Shown here: positions 47,715-59,690 of the stretch, piece after piece
Layout: each line of letters starts with the position of its first letter
How positions within the stretch are numbered: position 1 is the stretch's first letter
Assembly: GCF_030272615.1 (NCBI RefSeq)
Contig: NC_081408.1
Location: forward strand, 609,243,673 to 609,307,672
Direction of reading: 5' to 3'
Source of the DNA: Cryptomeria japonica
Lineage: Eukaryota; Streptophyta; Pinopsida; Cupressales; Cupressaceae
DNA length: 64,000 nucleotides
Position numbers and translations under genes: made by a program
Notes under the pieces: model-generated
Databases searched by the model: none
Told to the model about the DNA's origin: nothing
What the model saw: the letters and a program-made list of their open reading frames with translations, nothing else

Positions 47715-48750
47715 TGTTGGTAGGAACAAAACAACCAAATAAACATTTGGAAAACATTTTGCATCTTGTTGCATTAGACCTACAAAGCTTGGGATTGAAA
47801 CATAGAATGTAAACTAGGGGTACTAGGTATGGGTCACATCCCATCTTATATCTACAAATTGATTATAAGATATTATCATCAGTAGTAAGGTGAATCTAGG
47901 GAAATATAATAGAAGTATAAGTGATGTAGGAGCATCCTTGGGTACCAAGCAACCCCTCATCAACCAAAAACAATTTCTTTTCAAATTGCATTTCAATTTG
48001 TAGTTGTCTCAGCACTTTCTTTCACATTTCACTGGATCTTTTGTAGTGTATCATCAAATGTTTGGGCCGACCTACACATTTCATCATTCTTGGGTATTGA
48101 GACCCTTGAGGCCAATGTGGATCTTTACCAAAGCTCGAGAAGCATATATAAGATCATTTTGTAATCATCCATGGATAATGAATTAGTTAGATAGCAAGTT
48201 TGAATATTAGATTCAATCCGCCAGTCCAGGGACTGTGATTAGGCCAATATGCCCATTGTGTAACTTATAATGCCTTGTGGTAGGCCTGTGAGCCCCTTGT
48301 TATCCCACATATGAAGGCATATGATCTAATGAATGTTGCTAATGGTGAATATATCAATCTTCTTATTTGTTGCTTGCTTTTCTTGAGTTATTTTGTTATG
48401 TTGATCACTATGTTGCACAATTGGATTGTCCCATCTGGACCCTCCATTTGTGGTTCCACCAATAAGGATGGGATAATATATATCTAGAAGAGGATGTATG
48501 ATATAAATGTTTAAAGAGGCATAAGAAGTTATAAAGGTGTATATGATATACTAAAGTACAATCAATACAATTAATTTTTGATCTCAATCTAATGTGTTAT
48601 ATATGTTCTTACTCTTCTATTAGTTAAGATATCTTTTGTCTAAAATTAGTTCCATGTTCTCCTTAATAGGACCAAAGGGTAAAGACTACAATGCCAAAAA
48701 CTAATTGGAGTTCAAAACTTTACTTTGTATCCCCAAATTTCTTGCTAACA
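47715..48750 (+). mobile_element. Gypsy-type LTR (element G, 3' copy), split by a solo LTR
   Basis: It starts TGTTGGTAGG and ends CTTGCTAACA, an imperfect inverted pair, and aligns with 13755-14227. The 540 bp at 47922-48461 plus one ATAAG copy is an insertion; without it this LTR is about 490 bp. If the two LTRs belong to one element, that element encloses the whole nest from 13.7 to 48.8 kb. They could also be separate insertions of one family. Confidence 0.75.
47922..48461 (+). mobile_element. Solo LTR inside the G 3' LTR
   Basis: A 540 bp TG...CA unit (TGATGTAGGAGC to GGTTCCACCA) flanked by the perfect 5-base duplication ATAAG (47917-47921 and 48462-48466). A TATA-like AGCATATATAAG lies near 48141-48152 on the plus strand, as expected of an LTR promoter. 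No internal region or second LTR is present, so it arose by LTR-LTR recombination after insertion. Confidence 0.85.
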
Positions 48751-50105
48751 ACACCTTTTTCCTTTTTTAATTTGAATTTAATGATAATTTACATATTCCC
48801 ATGCCTAAACTTCCAAATTGTGCACCTAGAACAAATATAAAAGGACATCACCATTAGGCCATTTAATTAACGGGTGATATCCATCATCAGGACAACCCCT
48901 TCAAATCTCTCTATCACAAAGGACCAATCAATAATCAATTCTCATTCTTTTGCATTACACACATCAACTAGATCATCCCTTGTGTTAACTTTGAGCTAGG
49001 TCTCTCCAACATTCATTGCATATGAAAGTCTCAAGAACTTAGTAACATTCACAACTACATGATTATTAGTTGTATTTGTTACTTATTGGCTTTCAACTTT
49101 ACCAAAATTCTTGAATAAATCAACACAACTAATTAAGGTATAAGGAAGGAACTAATTAATATGGTCTCATATTGGTTTGAGCTCTTCCTTGTTATATAAG
49201 ATTTCAAATTCCTTTGGAAACCTTTTCGATTCATAATTCAAACCAAAAAAATTATTTAATCAATTTTATGTTTTTTCTAAACCCAAACTAATTATTTAAT
49301 TTACTAATGTAAGAAACTATTTAATATGAAGTGTAGAAGCATTCTAACCTATATTATAGATGCAAATAACTTCATGGAATTGAAAATTCTGAAATACCCA
49401 CTGAATGTGAACGCGTGACTACTCGAGAAGGTTAATTCTACCCTTTATGATGATAGAGAAATGAAAAGAAACCTGTGACTTTTATGTAGAGAATAATAAG
49501 GTCCAAAAAGTTATGCAGGAGAAAAGGAACATAATGAGAAAAGTATGGAGCATGGTTGGAAAATTTGGAATCGTAGTTATGTGGCTCCAAAAAAATTTCA
49601 GATTTATAAAATTTGTAATTTATTGAATATTTAAAATGTATTTTTTTCTAAACATATATTATTAATTGTTAGTGTTTTTTTTCTTTTTTGATAATAAAAA
49701 TAATGTTTAATAAAAAAAATTTAGGTTTATTAGATCATCTAATTGTGAATTTCTAAAGAATATTCTATGATTAGTTATGATAATCATTAATTTTTTAAAA
49801 AAATAAAAAATTCAAAATATATACTTGAGAACACACAATTTCAAAAGTGAAAAGTGAAGATGAAGATAAAGTTTTTTCAATAGAAAAATTAAAGTAATAT
49901 TTTTCTTTTCTAATTTAGACTAATATTTTTCATCATAACCCTTTGGAAACTGTAATATTTTTCATCATAACCCTTTGGAAACATTATGATAAAAAATATC
50001 AGATACAAACTAAAAATACAAAAAGAAAAATAAAAACGAAAACATACTTAAACTTGTACCTTAAATCCATTCACAGCGATCAGAAAATATTAGGTTTTCA
50101 GTTAC
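48751..50105. other. Intron sequence next to exon 1, with a 32 bp tandem duplication
   Basis: AT-rich intron. The only structure seen is a perfect repeat of TAATATTTTTCATCATAACC...GGAAAC at 49921-49950 and 49953-49982, 160 bp downstream of the exon 1 donor. No element ends or coding sequence seen. Confidence 0.6.
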
Positions 50106-50607
50106 CTGACTTTTTGTTGAAGACAGCAAAATGTAGAGGCGTTTGACCATCGCAATTTCTTCTGTACATCTCCAATGGCGTCCCATCCAGCAGCTTTTCA
50201 AACATTTTCATGGTGTACAAATTTTCAGACAAGGAAGCTTTAAATAGGGCCGTTTCGCCCGCTTTATTCGTCAATCTCGCTAGTTCAACATCTAGCTTCA
50301 GCAAAACCTCCACTATCTCTGTATGCCCTCCACTCGCCGCCTCATGCAATGCCGTGTTTCCCTGCAAATTCTTCTTAGCCAAGAACTCAAGCCTCCCTTT
50401 GCCTTGCAGATCTGCCTGTAAATCAGCTTGTTCCGCCATTTCAATCAACTTTACCACGAAATCCTTACTGCCATGATATGCAGCGATGTGGAGCGCGGTA
50501 TTCTTTGCAGGGGTAACCTCGTTGAGCACATCAAGCTCCTCCTGTCGCAACTTCTCCAGTTCCTCCACATTGTTTGATCTGGCAGCTCTGAAAAGCTCTC
50601 TGTCCAT
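50106..50607 (-). CDS. Ankyrin-repeat protein (ACD6/ITN1-like), first main exon
   Basis: The open frame MDRELFRAARSNN starts at 50607 and runs 167 codons plus one base to the donor TCAG|GTAAC at 50106. An N-terminal acidic helix (residues 1-33) is followed by ankyrin repeats with NTALHIAAYHG (about 36-60), NTALHEAASGGHTEIVEVLL (about 84-110), ETALFKAS (about 118-145) and QTPLHFAVFN (from about 155). The last repeat is completed by the exon at 8996. Ankyrin repeats bind protein partners. In plant ACD6/ITN1-type proteins they face the cytosol and a C-terminal PGG membrane domain anchors them. The sequence is GC-richer than everything around it and free of stops, which suggests selection. An alternative start uses the mini-exon at 50758-50727. 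Function beyond the family is unknown. Confidence 0.9.
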
Positions 50608-50726
50608 AAATTTGCAATAAGAAATGTAAGTATTTTAAAGAACTGTCCACTAATTACTATTTTCTCCATTAACTTTAAAGGAAAACATTAAGGAAACGCA
50701 TAATCAAGATGATTCAGAGTACATAC

Positions 50727-50758
50727 GGAGATGCAGGATGAGGAGAATTCCCGCTCAT
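50727..50758 (-). CDS. Possible 5' mini-exon of the ankyrin gene
   Basis: Minus-strand ATG at 50758 reads MSGNSPHPAS plus two bases, then a donor CC|GTATGT at 50727/50726. Splicing to the acceptor GGACAG|AGAGC at 50600/50599 removes 127 bases. It keeps the frame and gives MSGNSPHPASPELFRAARSNN. P-E-L-F/Y-x-A-A is the common N-terminal motif of plant ankyrin-PGG proteins and fits better than D-R-E-L-F. The ATG context (AAAATGAG) is good. Without splicing the short frame stops at 50716, so this is either an exon or an upstream short frame. Confidence 0.5.
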
Positions 50759-51300
50759 TTTCCCCTGAATTTCATAGGCCGGACTTTCCGGACTTCCAAT
50801 TTCCCTCGGAAGAAAAATGGAACCTATGATACAATTTCTTTTGGAAAAAGGGCGTATGTAAGCTATAGAACATGTAAGTCACCAAGAAAGGCATCTTTCC
50901 TTTTATGTCGGTTCAAAATATCAAAAGATGCCTCCCTTGTGGCACAAATTTCAGATGTGTTTTGCAAGGATGATATACATTACAAAGGTATAATGCTTAT
51001 CTCAAAACAGAATCCGAATCGGATTTATGTAGGATGCTTGCTTTGGTATTTTCCCTTATTTTCTAAAAGGGTCTCTTATGCTTCACTTTTTTCAAATATC
51101 AAAAGGATGCCTCCCTTGTAGGTTATGTAGCTTGCTTTGGTATTTTTCCTTATTTTCTAGAAGGGTCTTTTATTATGCTTCACCTTTTTCAAGTATTGTA
51201 ATCTTTTCTAATAAGTTGGAGAAATAAGAGTTCAAGTATTGTAATCTTTTTCCAGAAGTTGGAGAAGAGGTTTTTTGATTTAAAAAAAAAATAGTTTAGT
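50759..51300 (-). promoter_or_regulatory. Upstream region of the ankyrin gene with internal duplications
   Basis: It lies directly upstream of the start codons. GTCCGGAAAGTCCGG is repeated in tandem near 50779-50794. GCTTGCTTTGGTATTTT recurs at about 51039 and 51130 together with the following 60 bases. ATCAAAAGGATGCCTCCCTTGT recurs at about 50919 and 51097, and TCAAGTATTGTAATCTTTT at 51190 and 51231. No convincing TATA box stands out. Promoter function is inferred from position. Confidence 0.4.
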
Positions 51301-52032
51301 AATTATTTTTTTAAGTTTGAAAATGATCTAGTTTAATGGCAGAACATCTTAATGGAAGATTTTAGTTTTGCAAATATCTTATATCCAATCAATTATAAAA
51401 GGAATGGATGTGAATACAATGTTTAATCGTATTAATCATTTTTAATGTAAAATTGAAAGGATTAATCTATACAACATTTTTGCCATATTTTTAAGTAGAA
51501 AGTAAACTAAAAAGTAGATAGATTTTTTTTTAACTTTTTCTTTAAAATGAATTCTTCATTTAGAAAATCATTCAACTTCTACATTAATATTATTGTGATG
51601 TTCATGTAGGTAGAAGTTTCAATTCTGGTTGGGTTAGCCCAATGGGTGTGACTTGGAGACTACTATGCCCATCCCTAGAGGACTGCTCTCACCTCATCTT
51701 GCCCCATTGGTCCTCCAACTTGACAATAAATAAGTAAGACCAAGATAAGGTCTTGTGGGACATGGGGATGAGATGCAAAGAGCATTTTTATTTTAAAAGA
51801 CCAAGATAAGAACATGGGTTGCACCACAAACAAGGCAACCATTTCACCTTTACACTAACAAGTGATCCCCACATAGTAATTTTTTTAATAACAATTAATA
51901 ATATAATAACCAACTGCTGACAATGAATAGTAATATTATATTACATAAATGATTAATTATAATATTGTAGGGAGTATATAATGATATTTTCAATGAAGGA
52001 GAGAAATATATGGAAGGCAAGACAATGGTTTG
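51300..52032. other. Intergenic, no feature seen
   Basis: AT-rich upstream flank. A GC-richer spot at 51630-51720 has a segment resembling a pol III A box (TTAGCCCAATGGG) but no B box, so I do not call a SINE or tRNA. Confidence 0.45.
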
Positions 52033-52455
52033 TTGTATTTCAAAAGATGAAATGGACTAAGGAATAACTCTCACATGCTCTAAAGTAAATGAAATTATAA
52101 ATGTAATGGAAGAAAAATAATACCCATTATATTTCAAAAGGTGAAGTAGACTAAGGAATAACTCAAGAAAATTATATTATGTATAAAGAGAGGAAGATAA
52201 TAGTAATTGTATTTCAAAAGGAATTGGACTAAAAAATAACTCAATCTTCTATAAAGAAGATAATATTATAAGTGTAAATAGAAGGAAAGAATATTCATTA
52301 AATTTTAAAAAGTAAAGTGGATTAAGAAATAACTCATTCATGCTATAAAGAAGATATTATAAGTGTAAATAGAGGAAAAGAATAGTTCTATTTCAAAAGG
52401 TGTACTCACTTAAGAAATAAATCATTTGTCCTATAAAGAAGAGGGAAATAATAGA
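52033..52455. repeat. Degenerate minisatellite, five units of about 80-95 bp
   Basis: Units begin near 52035, 52129, 52208, 52299 and 52386 with (T/A)TTTCAAAAGGTGAA. Each contains GACTAAGGAATAACTC and CTATAAAGAAGATAATA-like phrases. The units differ by substitutions and small gaps. It is non-coding and lies 1.3-1.7 kb upstream of the ankyrin gene. Confidence 0.8.
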
Positions 52456-53096
52456 AAAACTAGATTTTTGATATGATGAATATGTATAATATATGCAAAC
52501 TTCAAACTTAATAATGACTTATTATTATTAACATTTATAATTTTTTAATTTTTGTTTTGAGTAAATAAATTATTGAAAAATAGTAATATCATATTTTTGA
52601 TAGTTTAAATAAAAATATATCTCAAAAATTAATTATAAACTTAAATATATTATTTTTTAATTTAGAATTAAGAGGTGTACAAATAAAGGAGGAAGTGTTG
52701 ATATTTTGTGCATCAAGATTATATATAATTTTAGTGGTAAAAATTGTATACCCATCCTCTTGTTTCTTGTCTTTAGTGAATAATTTTCTTTTTATGCTTC
52801 ATATTGTGCATAAAATGGGGTAATTTTTGTAGTTGACAAAAGTAACTTTATCTACTCTTATCCCATCATCACTCATCTCTAAAATCTAGGTCAAATTTTC
52901 ACATCTAATTATTCAATATCCATTTAATCGCTCAATAATGTGATAACAATAGATTACAAAAAGTAAAAAATATACAAAATAAAAAATAACAATATAATAA
53001 TTAAAATCCTAAGATAGAGAATGTGTATTCCCTTTATTCATTTATCAATAAAATTGGCAAATATATGAAAATCTAATCAACTAACCTCATACATAT
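52456..53096. other. AT-rich intergenic, no feature seen
   Basis: No gene or repeat recognised between the minisatellite and the LTR of element J. Confidence 0.5.
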
Positions 53097-54376
53097 TGTA
53101 GATCAAGAAAATGGGAACCAGTTCGAGAAACCAAAACAATGCATACAATCTACCTAAAACTAATCACAAAAACTCAAATTGTATGCTAATCTTCCTAATC
53201 CTACCAACAAAGTAACTAAAACAAAGCATAAAATAGATGCAAACCATCCATCGCTTCTTTAGTTAGACCTCGTTGATCTTCCTTTTGGTTCTAATGTGAT
53301 TATGTCACTCTTGAGAAGCCAGGTGCATGAAATGACGAAAGCGAAGGGGCTTGATATGTGAACCTTACTTGAAATGTGTGATTAAAGATGATTGCTAATT
53401 GCTAATGATGAAATGAAAGTTGAAAATGCGATAGAATAAGAATGCATAAAAATTAAATTTTTAGACAATTGGACAGAATGAAATTACATGAAAGTTAGTT
53501 GGAAATGATTGAAGGAGAGGTCCCAATTTATAGAAAATTGGAGACTCAACAGATGGGCGGGATAGAAAATATTTTTGATCAGGTGGATGGACGAGATCAA
53601 ATGCATGACATAGTTGTCATTCGGGGAAGGATGAAGGAGAAGGAAAAAGCGACAAAAAAGTAAAAAGTAGATTTTTGGGGATGCATACCTCATTTTCAAA
53701 TTAAAAAATGAAAAATAATGAGATATTAGGATTTTGAAAATCAAAGATGTTTCATGAGACAAAGTTGCCATTTTTGAAAATTGAAAAGATATTTTCAGTT
53801 AAAAATTGAAAAAGCAGATATTATCCTCATTTGAGAAGATAATTAGGAAAAATAAACAAATAAAGATATTTATTTAATTCAAAGACATAATTAGATAACT
53901 GAATAATTAAAATGAATTATTCAACTATAGGTTAAAATGAATGAACCTTTAATTAATCAATTAAGATTGCTTGATTAAAGGGGATAGATTAAAATTAACC
54001 ACATAATGCAATATTATTTAATTGATTTTAAAGGGGAAGGGTTTGATGACAGATTATGGTAGAATACTTAGTAAAAAGGGGCTTAATTAATTAATGAAAT
54101 AATTATACCTAATTGGGCAAAATAGTCAAACTGACGTCTGAGGACCTAAAAGGGGTCAAATTAAGTCAATTTGGATCAAAATAGGCGAAATTAAAAAGAA
54201 TTGGGAGGAATTGGGAAAATTGGGAAAATTGGGAAAATTAGGTTAGGTTAGGGACAAATTGACATGTAAAAAATGGAAAACGTGGGTGATGCAAATTTTT
54301 AATGTTTTCCTTTTTCCCCTCTTTGAAACAATGAGATTTTGAGTGTCGTTTCAAAGAAAATTGAAAAAAAAAATCA
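53097..54376 (-). repeat. LTR of element J (left copy)
   Basis: 1,280 bp from TGTAGATCAAG to AAAATCA, followed by TGCCCCAAC, a polypurine-tract complement. Phrases GGATGAAGGAGA, GAATTATTCAAC(T/A)ATAGGTTA and TAAAAAGGGGCTTAATTAAT recur in the right copy. Confidence 0.7.
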
Positions 54377-56453
54377 TGCCCCAACAAATCGAGGGATAGA
54401 GGTACGATGTCCCCTCGAGAGATTGTTTGTGTATGAAAGAAATAAATGATCTCTCAAAAGAAGAGCAGAATGTTAGATGAAAGAGGAAAAATGATGAAAG
54501 ATCAAAAAGTTAGTAAGGAACAAAAAGATGAGATGAGGACCAGTCAAGAAAGATGAATCCTTGCTTTCGTATGTGCACCTTTGGCAATAGAGAGCTTTAT
54601 TTTAATATGGAAAAAATGAATACATTGTATCGTGACATGCATATGGTCAGAGCGATAATGTAATCCTTTTTGAAAAATAAATAGATACATCATAGATAAG
54701 GAATGTGCCCATGATATAATCTGAAAAGTTGGGTTGTATGCAAAGGGTCAAGGTATGTGCAATAGTCATAGAGTGACCAAACCAGCACATACACCCAAGA
54801 TATACATGCTACAGAACATCATGAACATCATCCCACAAATAGAAGATAATAACAAAAGAGGTCATGAACCATCCAAGCCACTCTCATCACTCGGTGATAT
54901 CCTCAAGTAGCTTAGGAACATGACCAAAAAAAAATCAATAAAAGATAAGACTCACTAGACTAATCGAGCCAACAACCATTCTGATCTTGTTGTAAAAGTT
55001 GATAGTTTATGTGATAGGATGATCATGATGTCTGGTTTCAAAAATGAAGTACCCCGTTTAAGATAGACAATGTCTAGTTTTGAGTATACCACACCCTGTA
55101 TAAGACACATCATAGTTGATAAAGGGATGATAGCGTTTATTGATTGATTGATGTGACAAGTTTATCCATCTGACTTGTTGATTTGTTTGATAGTGTGTCT
55201 GTTGATGCATGATTTGATAAGCGCAGTGCTACGGGTTTTCCGTTTGTGTCTGCTCAAGTTTGTCCATTTGTGAAGGACAAGTTTATTGATGAAAGAATGA
55301 TAATGATGATTATTGCTTGGTTTTCTTTTTGATTGTTTTGAAATTTTTAGGATTTTGTGGTTATTTGATGTTTTTTGGAGATTTTTTCAAGACATTTTTT
55401 GAATGTTTTTTGATTGATTTTTTCAAGACATTTTGCAAATTTTAAGATTTTTCATGATATTTTGCAATTTTTAGTATTTTTAGGACATTTTACAGTTTTT
55501 AAGATTTTTTTATGACATTTTGTGATTTTAAAGATTTTTCATGATATTTAAGCTATGTACATGTTGCAACCTCTGATCTTTTATAGCGAGAAGGACTCCA
55601 TCGATAGATCATGATAAGAAAATTGCCCCTAGTGTCTAGTAGGGTAGGGACATCTGAACGGATGAATGGACTGACAGATTGGAAATGCACAGAGGGAAGA
55701 TAATGGGAGCTTATGATGGCATTAAAGTTGAGTTGGCTTCCAAGGACTATCTTGCAATGGGATAACATGTTTTTGCCAAGCTAAGGGATTGGACATGACA
55801 AGATAAGATGATAGTATGGTGCACTAGATGGCATGTGGTCCATATGAAGGGACATGTCAAGAGGTTTTTGAAAAAAAAAAATTTTGCATTTTTCTTTTTG
55901 TTTGTCCTTAGCTTTGATCAAGATCAAGGATGGATTAAGGGGATAACAATAATCAATGGATATGATAAGCAAGATAAAAAAATGGATAAGGGATATGGAT
56001 AGGATGAGGGTTTGATGGAAGTAATATGGACAAAAGGGATGTGGACTTATGGGACTAAAGGGATGTGGACAAGGTGAAGTAGATAGGACATGTGGTGCTT
56101 AGGAAGATCCTTATCCTTGTCAAGATCAAAGATGGAAAAGGGAATATGGATGCAGATAAGGATGAAGGACATGAGGGATTAGGGATAATGAAGGACATGC
56201 TAGATAGGATGCGCTAGGATAACATGAATGGAACCTGCCCTGAAGTATGGAATGCAAGAGGTTGAAGGATTACACATGATGCATGTTTGCTAGGTTTTCA
56301 TCATGGTACTTTCCCAAGGCACCTGTTTGGCAGGTTTTCCCCAGTGGACAAATTTTCTTTACTATATTTTTTAGATCCCTTTTCAATTCTTTTGTACTTT
56401 TTTAAGGATCATTTTTCAATTTTTTTTGTTTTTGACATTTTTATAGAAGACAA
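54377..56453 (-). other. Element J 3' internal region, non-coding, with degenerate AT repeats
   Basis: No motif-bearing frame. At about 55380-55550 the plus strand repeats variations of AAGATTTTTCATGATATTTT and TTTTTCAAGACATTTT every 20-40 bases, a decayed short tandem array. Confidence 0.5.
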
Positions 56454-58169
56454 TTATGCATGATAAGACATGGAGGAAGGACTCAAGCATCTTGTTGATG
56501 TTTCAATGGTACCCTTGAAATATGTGTTGCAATAGACCATGACTATGAAGGTATGCTCAAAGACATTGAGAGGATAATGAAATGGATGATTGGATGAAAT
56601 GGGATAAGGACTTATGCAAAAGATTGGATAAGAGGGATGGAAGAGTGGAAAAGAGGTGTTGGATAATGGATTAGATGTTGGAAGACTTGTGCATGAGTGG
56701 AGGAAAATGTTGGCAAGATCAACATTGGCACACACCTTGAGGGGTGATGGAGTAATAAAGGAAAAGTAAATTTTGGATTTTGACATTTGGATGGAGGAAT
56801 AGCTATGGATTTTGGGATATAAGGACCCAAAATGGATTTGAAAGGTGGAAGGTGTTTTGAAGGATGGATAGCAATTTTGGATGCCAACTTTAATTTTGAT
56901 TTAGGATGTTGTGCTTTGAGAATCCACTTGGGAATCCACATGGTTTTTTACTTTTCTTTATTTTTTAGTTCCTGGAATGCATTGCTTGTGCAATGGACTT
57001 GGGAACCCATATGATGTTTGACTTTGCTTTTTTTTTGCAATGGGCCTTTGTGGCCTTCTAAATATTTCTTTTTCTTTTCGGATCATATTATGCTTTGTTA
57101 TTTTAACCTGTCGTTAGATGGGACATGTTGATCCTTAAATACATGTGGATTTTTGGACCTATGGATATTATGCTTGGCATCCAAATTGCTTCCAAAGGGA
57201 ATGGAATTTATGGGTAGATGGGGATGATATGAAGGTAGTTTGGATGGGTTGATGTAAGTAAATGGTGGGAAGGTTCTCAAAGATGTGTGCCTTTTCTAAT
57301 CTTGATCTATGATAGGATATGTATATCGTGAGCTAGTGGATGGAGGAATATATGGACCTAAGATCGATGGAAGGCATGAAGGGTTTGATTTTGGGATATG
57401 AGGATCCAAAATGATTTTGGAGGATGAGGAATATGCATTTCTGGACATAGATGGATGGATGTGGAATTTAGCAAGGGTATCAACATCTTGAGAGTGAGCT
57501 ATGTAGCCAAGGTCATTACCATCAAGATTTCCTTTGATATGGAGGGGTTCCAATATGCTTTGTTCATGTAGGCCTAACCCTTTCCCTTGATAATGCATGC
57601 TTTGACAAATATTTTTACCAATGGGATATTTTTTATTTTTTAAACAAGACATGAGTCCGTTTTGAGGGGGATATGGTATGGAAGAAATGATAGGCTCATG
57701 GAGTAAATTGGATTGGATGAAAGTGGAGGAACCAATTTGATATGTAAGGGGTTCATGAACAACTTGCGTAGAGGTGTTGGGATCATGAGGGGGATTAAAA
57801 GAAATGGTAGGTTCATCTAGTGATATGGAATCTTGTGGGAGACATGGAGATGAAGGAATGGAGGTATCTTGATAAGGATCTAGAGAAATAATGGGATCTT
57901 GTTTAGGACATGAAGGTGAAGGGATACTTTGATCTTTAACTTGGAAAGGGATCACTAGAGTCCATTGTAAGGGTATTTTTCTCTTTATTTTGAATGGATT
58001 CATTAGGAAGGATGGAAGGGATGTCATGATCTTGCTTAGGAGGTGAAGTGTCAATAAGAATTGGGAGGACAATGGGTTCTTGAGGCAAAAAGGGATCACC
58101 TTGGATACGGTGGTCGAGGACAATAGGATCATCAAAGGAAATGAGATCTTGGTCAAATGTTGGATGCAA
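56454..58169 (-). pseudogene. Element J S/P-rich protein with a G-patch-like motif
   Basis: The longest minus-strand frame (58156-57296, 286 codons) is rich in P, S, I and D, with repeated D-P-I-I-S-L-D and I-P-S-S-P-type phrases. Near its C-terminal third it has MHYQGKGLGLHEQSILEPL, close to the G-patch-like motif GKGLG.HEQGI found in plant gypsy polyproteins. A related S/P/K-rich frame continues to about 56612. The sequence is compositionally simple (the complement is full of GGAT and GGATATGG), so part of the open frame may be due to low complexity. No catalytic motif is present. Confidence 0.45.
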
Positions 58170-58499
58170 TGGGAAAGCTTTAGAATCTTGATCTTGATCT
58201 ATTTTAGGACTTATTTCTTTATTTTATGGATCATTCCCTTGACATGGGGTATTATTTTGAATATATGTGAGGGATTCTAAGAAGGAATCAATTTTTTGAC
58301 ATAAAAGTGATGGACTTTGCATGGGACTCTCTAGAATGGGAGCATATGGTGTGATTGGGTCTTGCATTTTTTAAGCATGGAAGGGACTAGCATCATGAAT
58401 TGAGTTAGCTTGGAAAACTATTGTGGATAGTCCTTGGGAGGTTGCGTCATTGGATGTGTCATTGGAAAGAGATGGTGTATACTACTCTTGTGAAACTTC

Positions 58500-59690
58500 A
58501 AGGGACGAAGAAATGGTGGGAAGTATGGAGGCTACCTGAGGTGCAAATTATTGATGGGAAGAGCCATTGCTAAATATGGGTAGATGATCATGTTTAGAAA
58601 TAGTCTCTTGCACATGGACTAGTACTTGAAGAAAATCGCCAAAAGTTTCAGGTTGGCATTTTTGTTCTTTGGATGATTGTGTTTGTGATATTCTTCCAAC
58701 GTTTACATTTTGCAAGGTAGTTGTTGATTGACCTTGTTGTATGATAGGTGACATGTTGACCATGTTCGATTGATGTCCAAAGGGTGGCATGTTTGTAATT
58801 ACACTTGTGTTCATTTGGGACACCCTTGGTGGTCTATTTGAAGACATAGGAGGATATTAGCACCGACATGTGATGTGAGTAAAGGTAGAATTGATTGTCT
58901 AATTGTGTGTGACCTTGGTAGGGGTTGACTTGTTTGCACAATTACTCGTGGTACTTAGGTTTGTGTTGTTTGTTGGATTGGTTGTTGGACTTGCATTGTT
59001 GGGAAAGGATGATGTTGTTGTCACCCATGGTGTTGTCATGACACTATCGATATTTGTTGTTGTGCCTCTGATTGAGTCATTTAAAATCCAAGAACTTGTG
59101 GCATCTTTTCTTGATCTTGTGGCATATATTGTTATTGTACTTGTTGGAATTGTGGGTCTTGTTGATACTATTGGATGGTTGGTTGTTGTTGTGTCATTTG
59201 GTGTGTTGGACCAACACTTTGATAAGCTTGGGGTTTCTGAGGCTGATATTGGATGTCTGCTTGCATAGTTGGATGTGTTTGTTGTTGATAGTTGTTTCTC
59301 ATGTTTATTTATGATAGAAGAGCTGGTATGTTTGATTTTGTAATGAGAGATAGTATGTCAACTGATTCTAAGTTTGTATTAGGACCTTTGAATTTTTGAA
59401 ATAGTTTGGACATCTGGGATCTACTTTCTTCACTTTTTTTAACTTTTTATTCCAAGATCTCTATTTCTCGAGGTAGTTTTCCTTCAAGTGATGGAGAAAT
59501 AGGCATGACATTTGTTTGTTCATGATAATTTTGATCCAAATTTTGGGACATACATATGTTGGATTGGCATGATTGATTGTTTGGTTGCAATGACATGGTC
59601 TCATGTAAGTTGGAAGGTTGATAGGGGAAATGTTGTCTCCTAAAAGCTAGAGAGATTGTTTCAACCATTGCACTATATGCCATTTTTTTG
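58500..59690 (-). pseudogene. Element J Gag-like Q/N/P-rich region
   Basis: Minus-strand segments MAYSAMVETISLAFRRQHFP (start 59683), then a glutamine- and proline-rich stretch broken by stops (about 59270-58950, QYQPQKPQAYQ), then MSSNRPPRVSQMNTS...FGDFLQVLVHVQETISKHDHLP (58847-58548). Disordered Q-rich N-terminal regions are common in gypsy Gag of plants. The hydrophobic frame on the opposite strand at 58903-59268 is the mirror of this Q-rich DNA and not a gene. No Gag domain can be proven. Confidence 0.4.

Noticed and set aside
50738-51121. Plus-strand frame of 127 codons opposite the ankyrin start
   Set aside because: It overlaps the presumed promoter and mini-exon, has no domain, and spans repeated modules; judged fortuitous.
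51630-51720. A-box-like TTAGCCCAATGGG as a SINE or tRNA gene
   Set aside because: No B box at the expected distance, no cloverleaf and no terminator run.
52033-52455. CRISPR-like regular repeats
   Set aside because: Units are degenerate, contiguous and in a plant nuclear context with no spacer structure; a minisatellite.
58903-59314. Hydrophobic plus-strand frame of 121 codons resembling a membrane protein
   Set aside because: It is the complement of a glutamine- and proline-rich minus-strand Gag-like region; CAA/CAG on one strand gives TTG/CTG leucine on the other.
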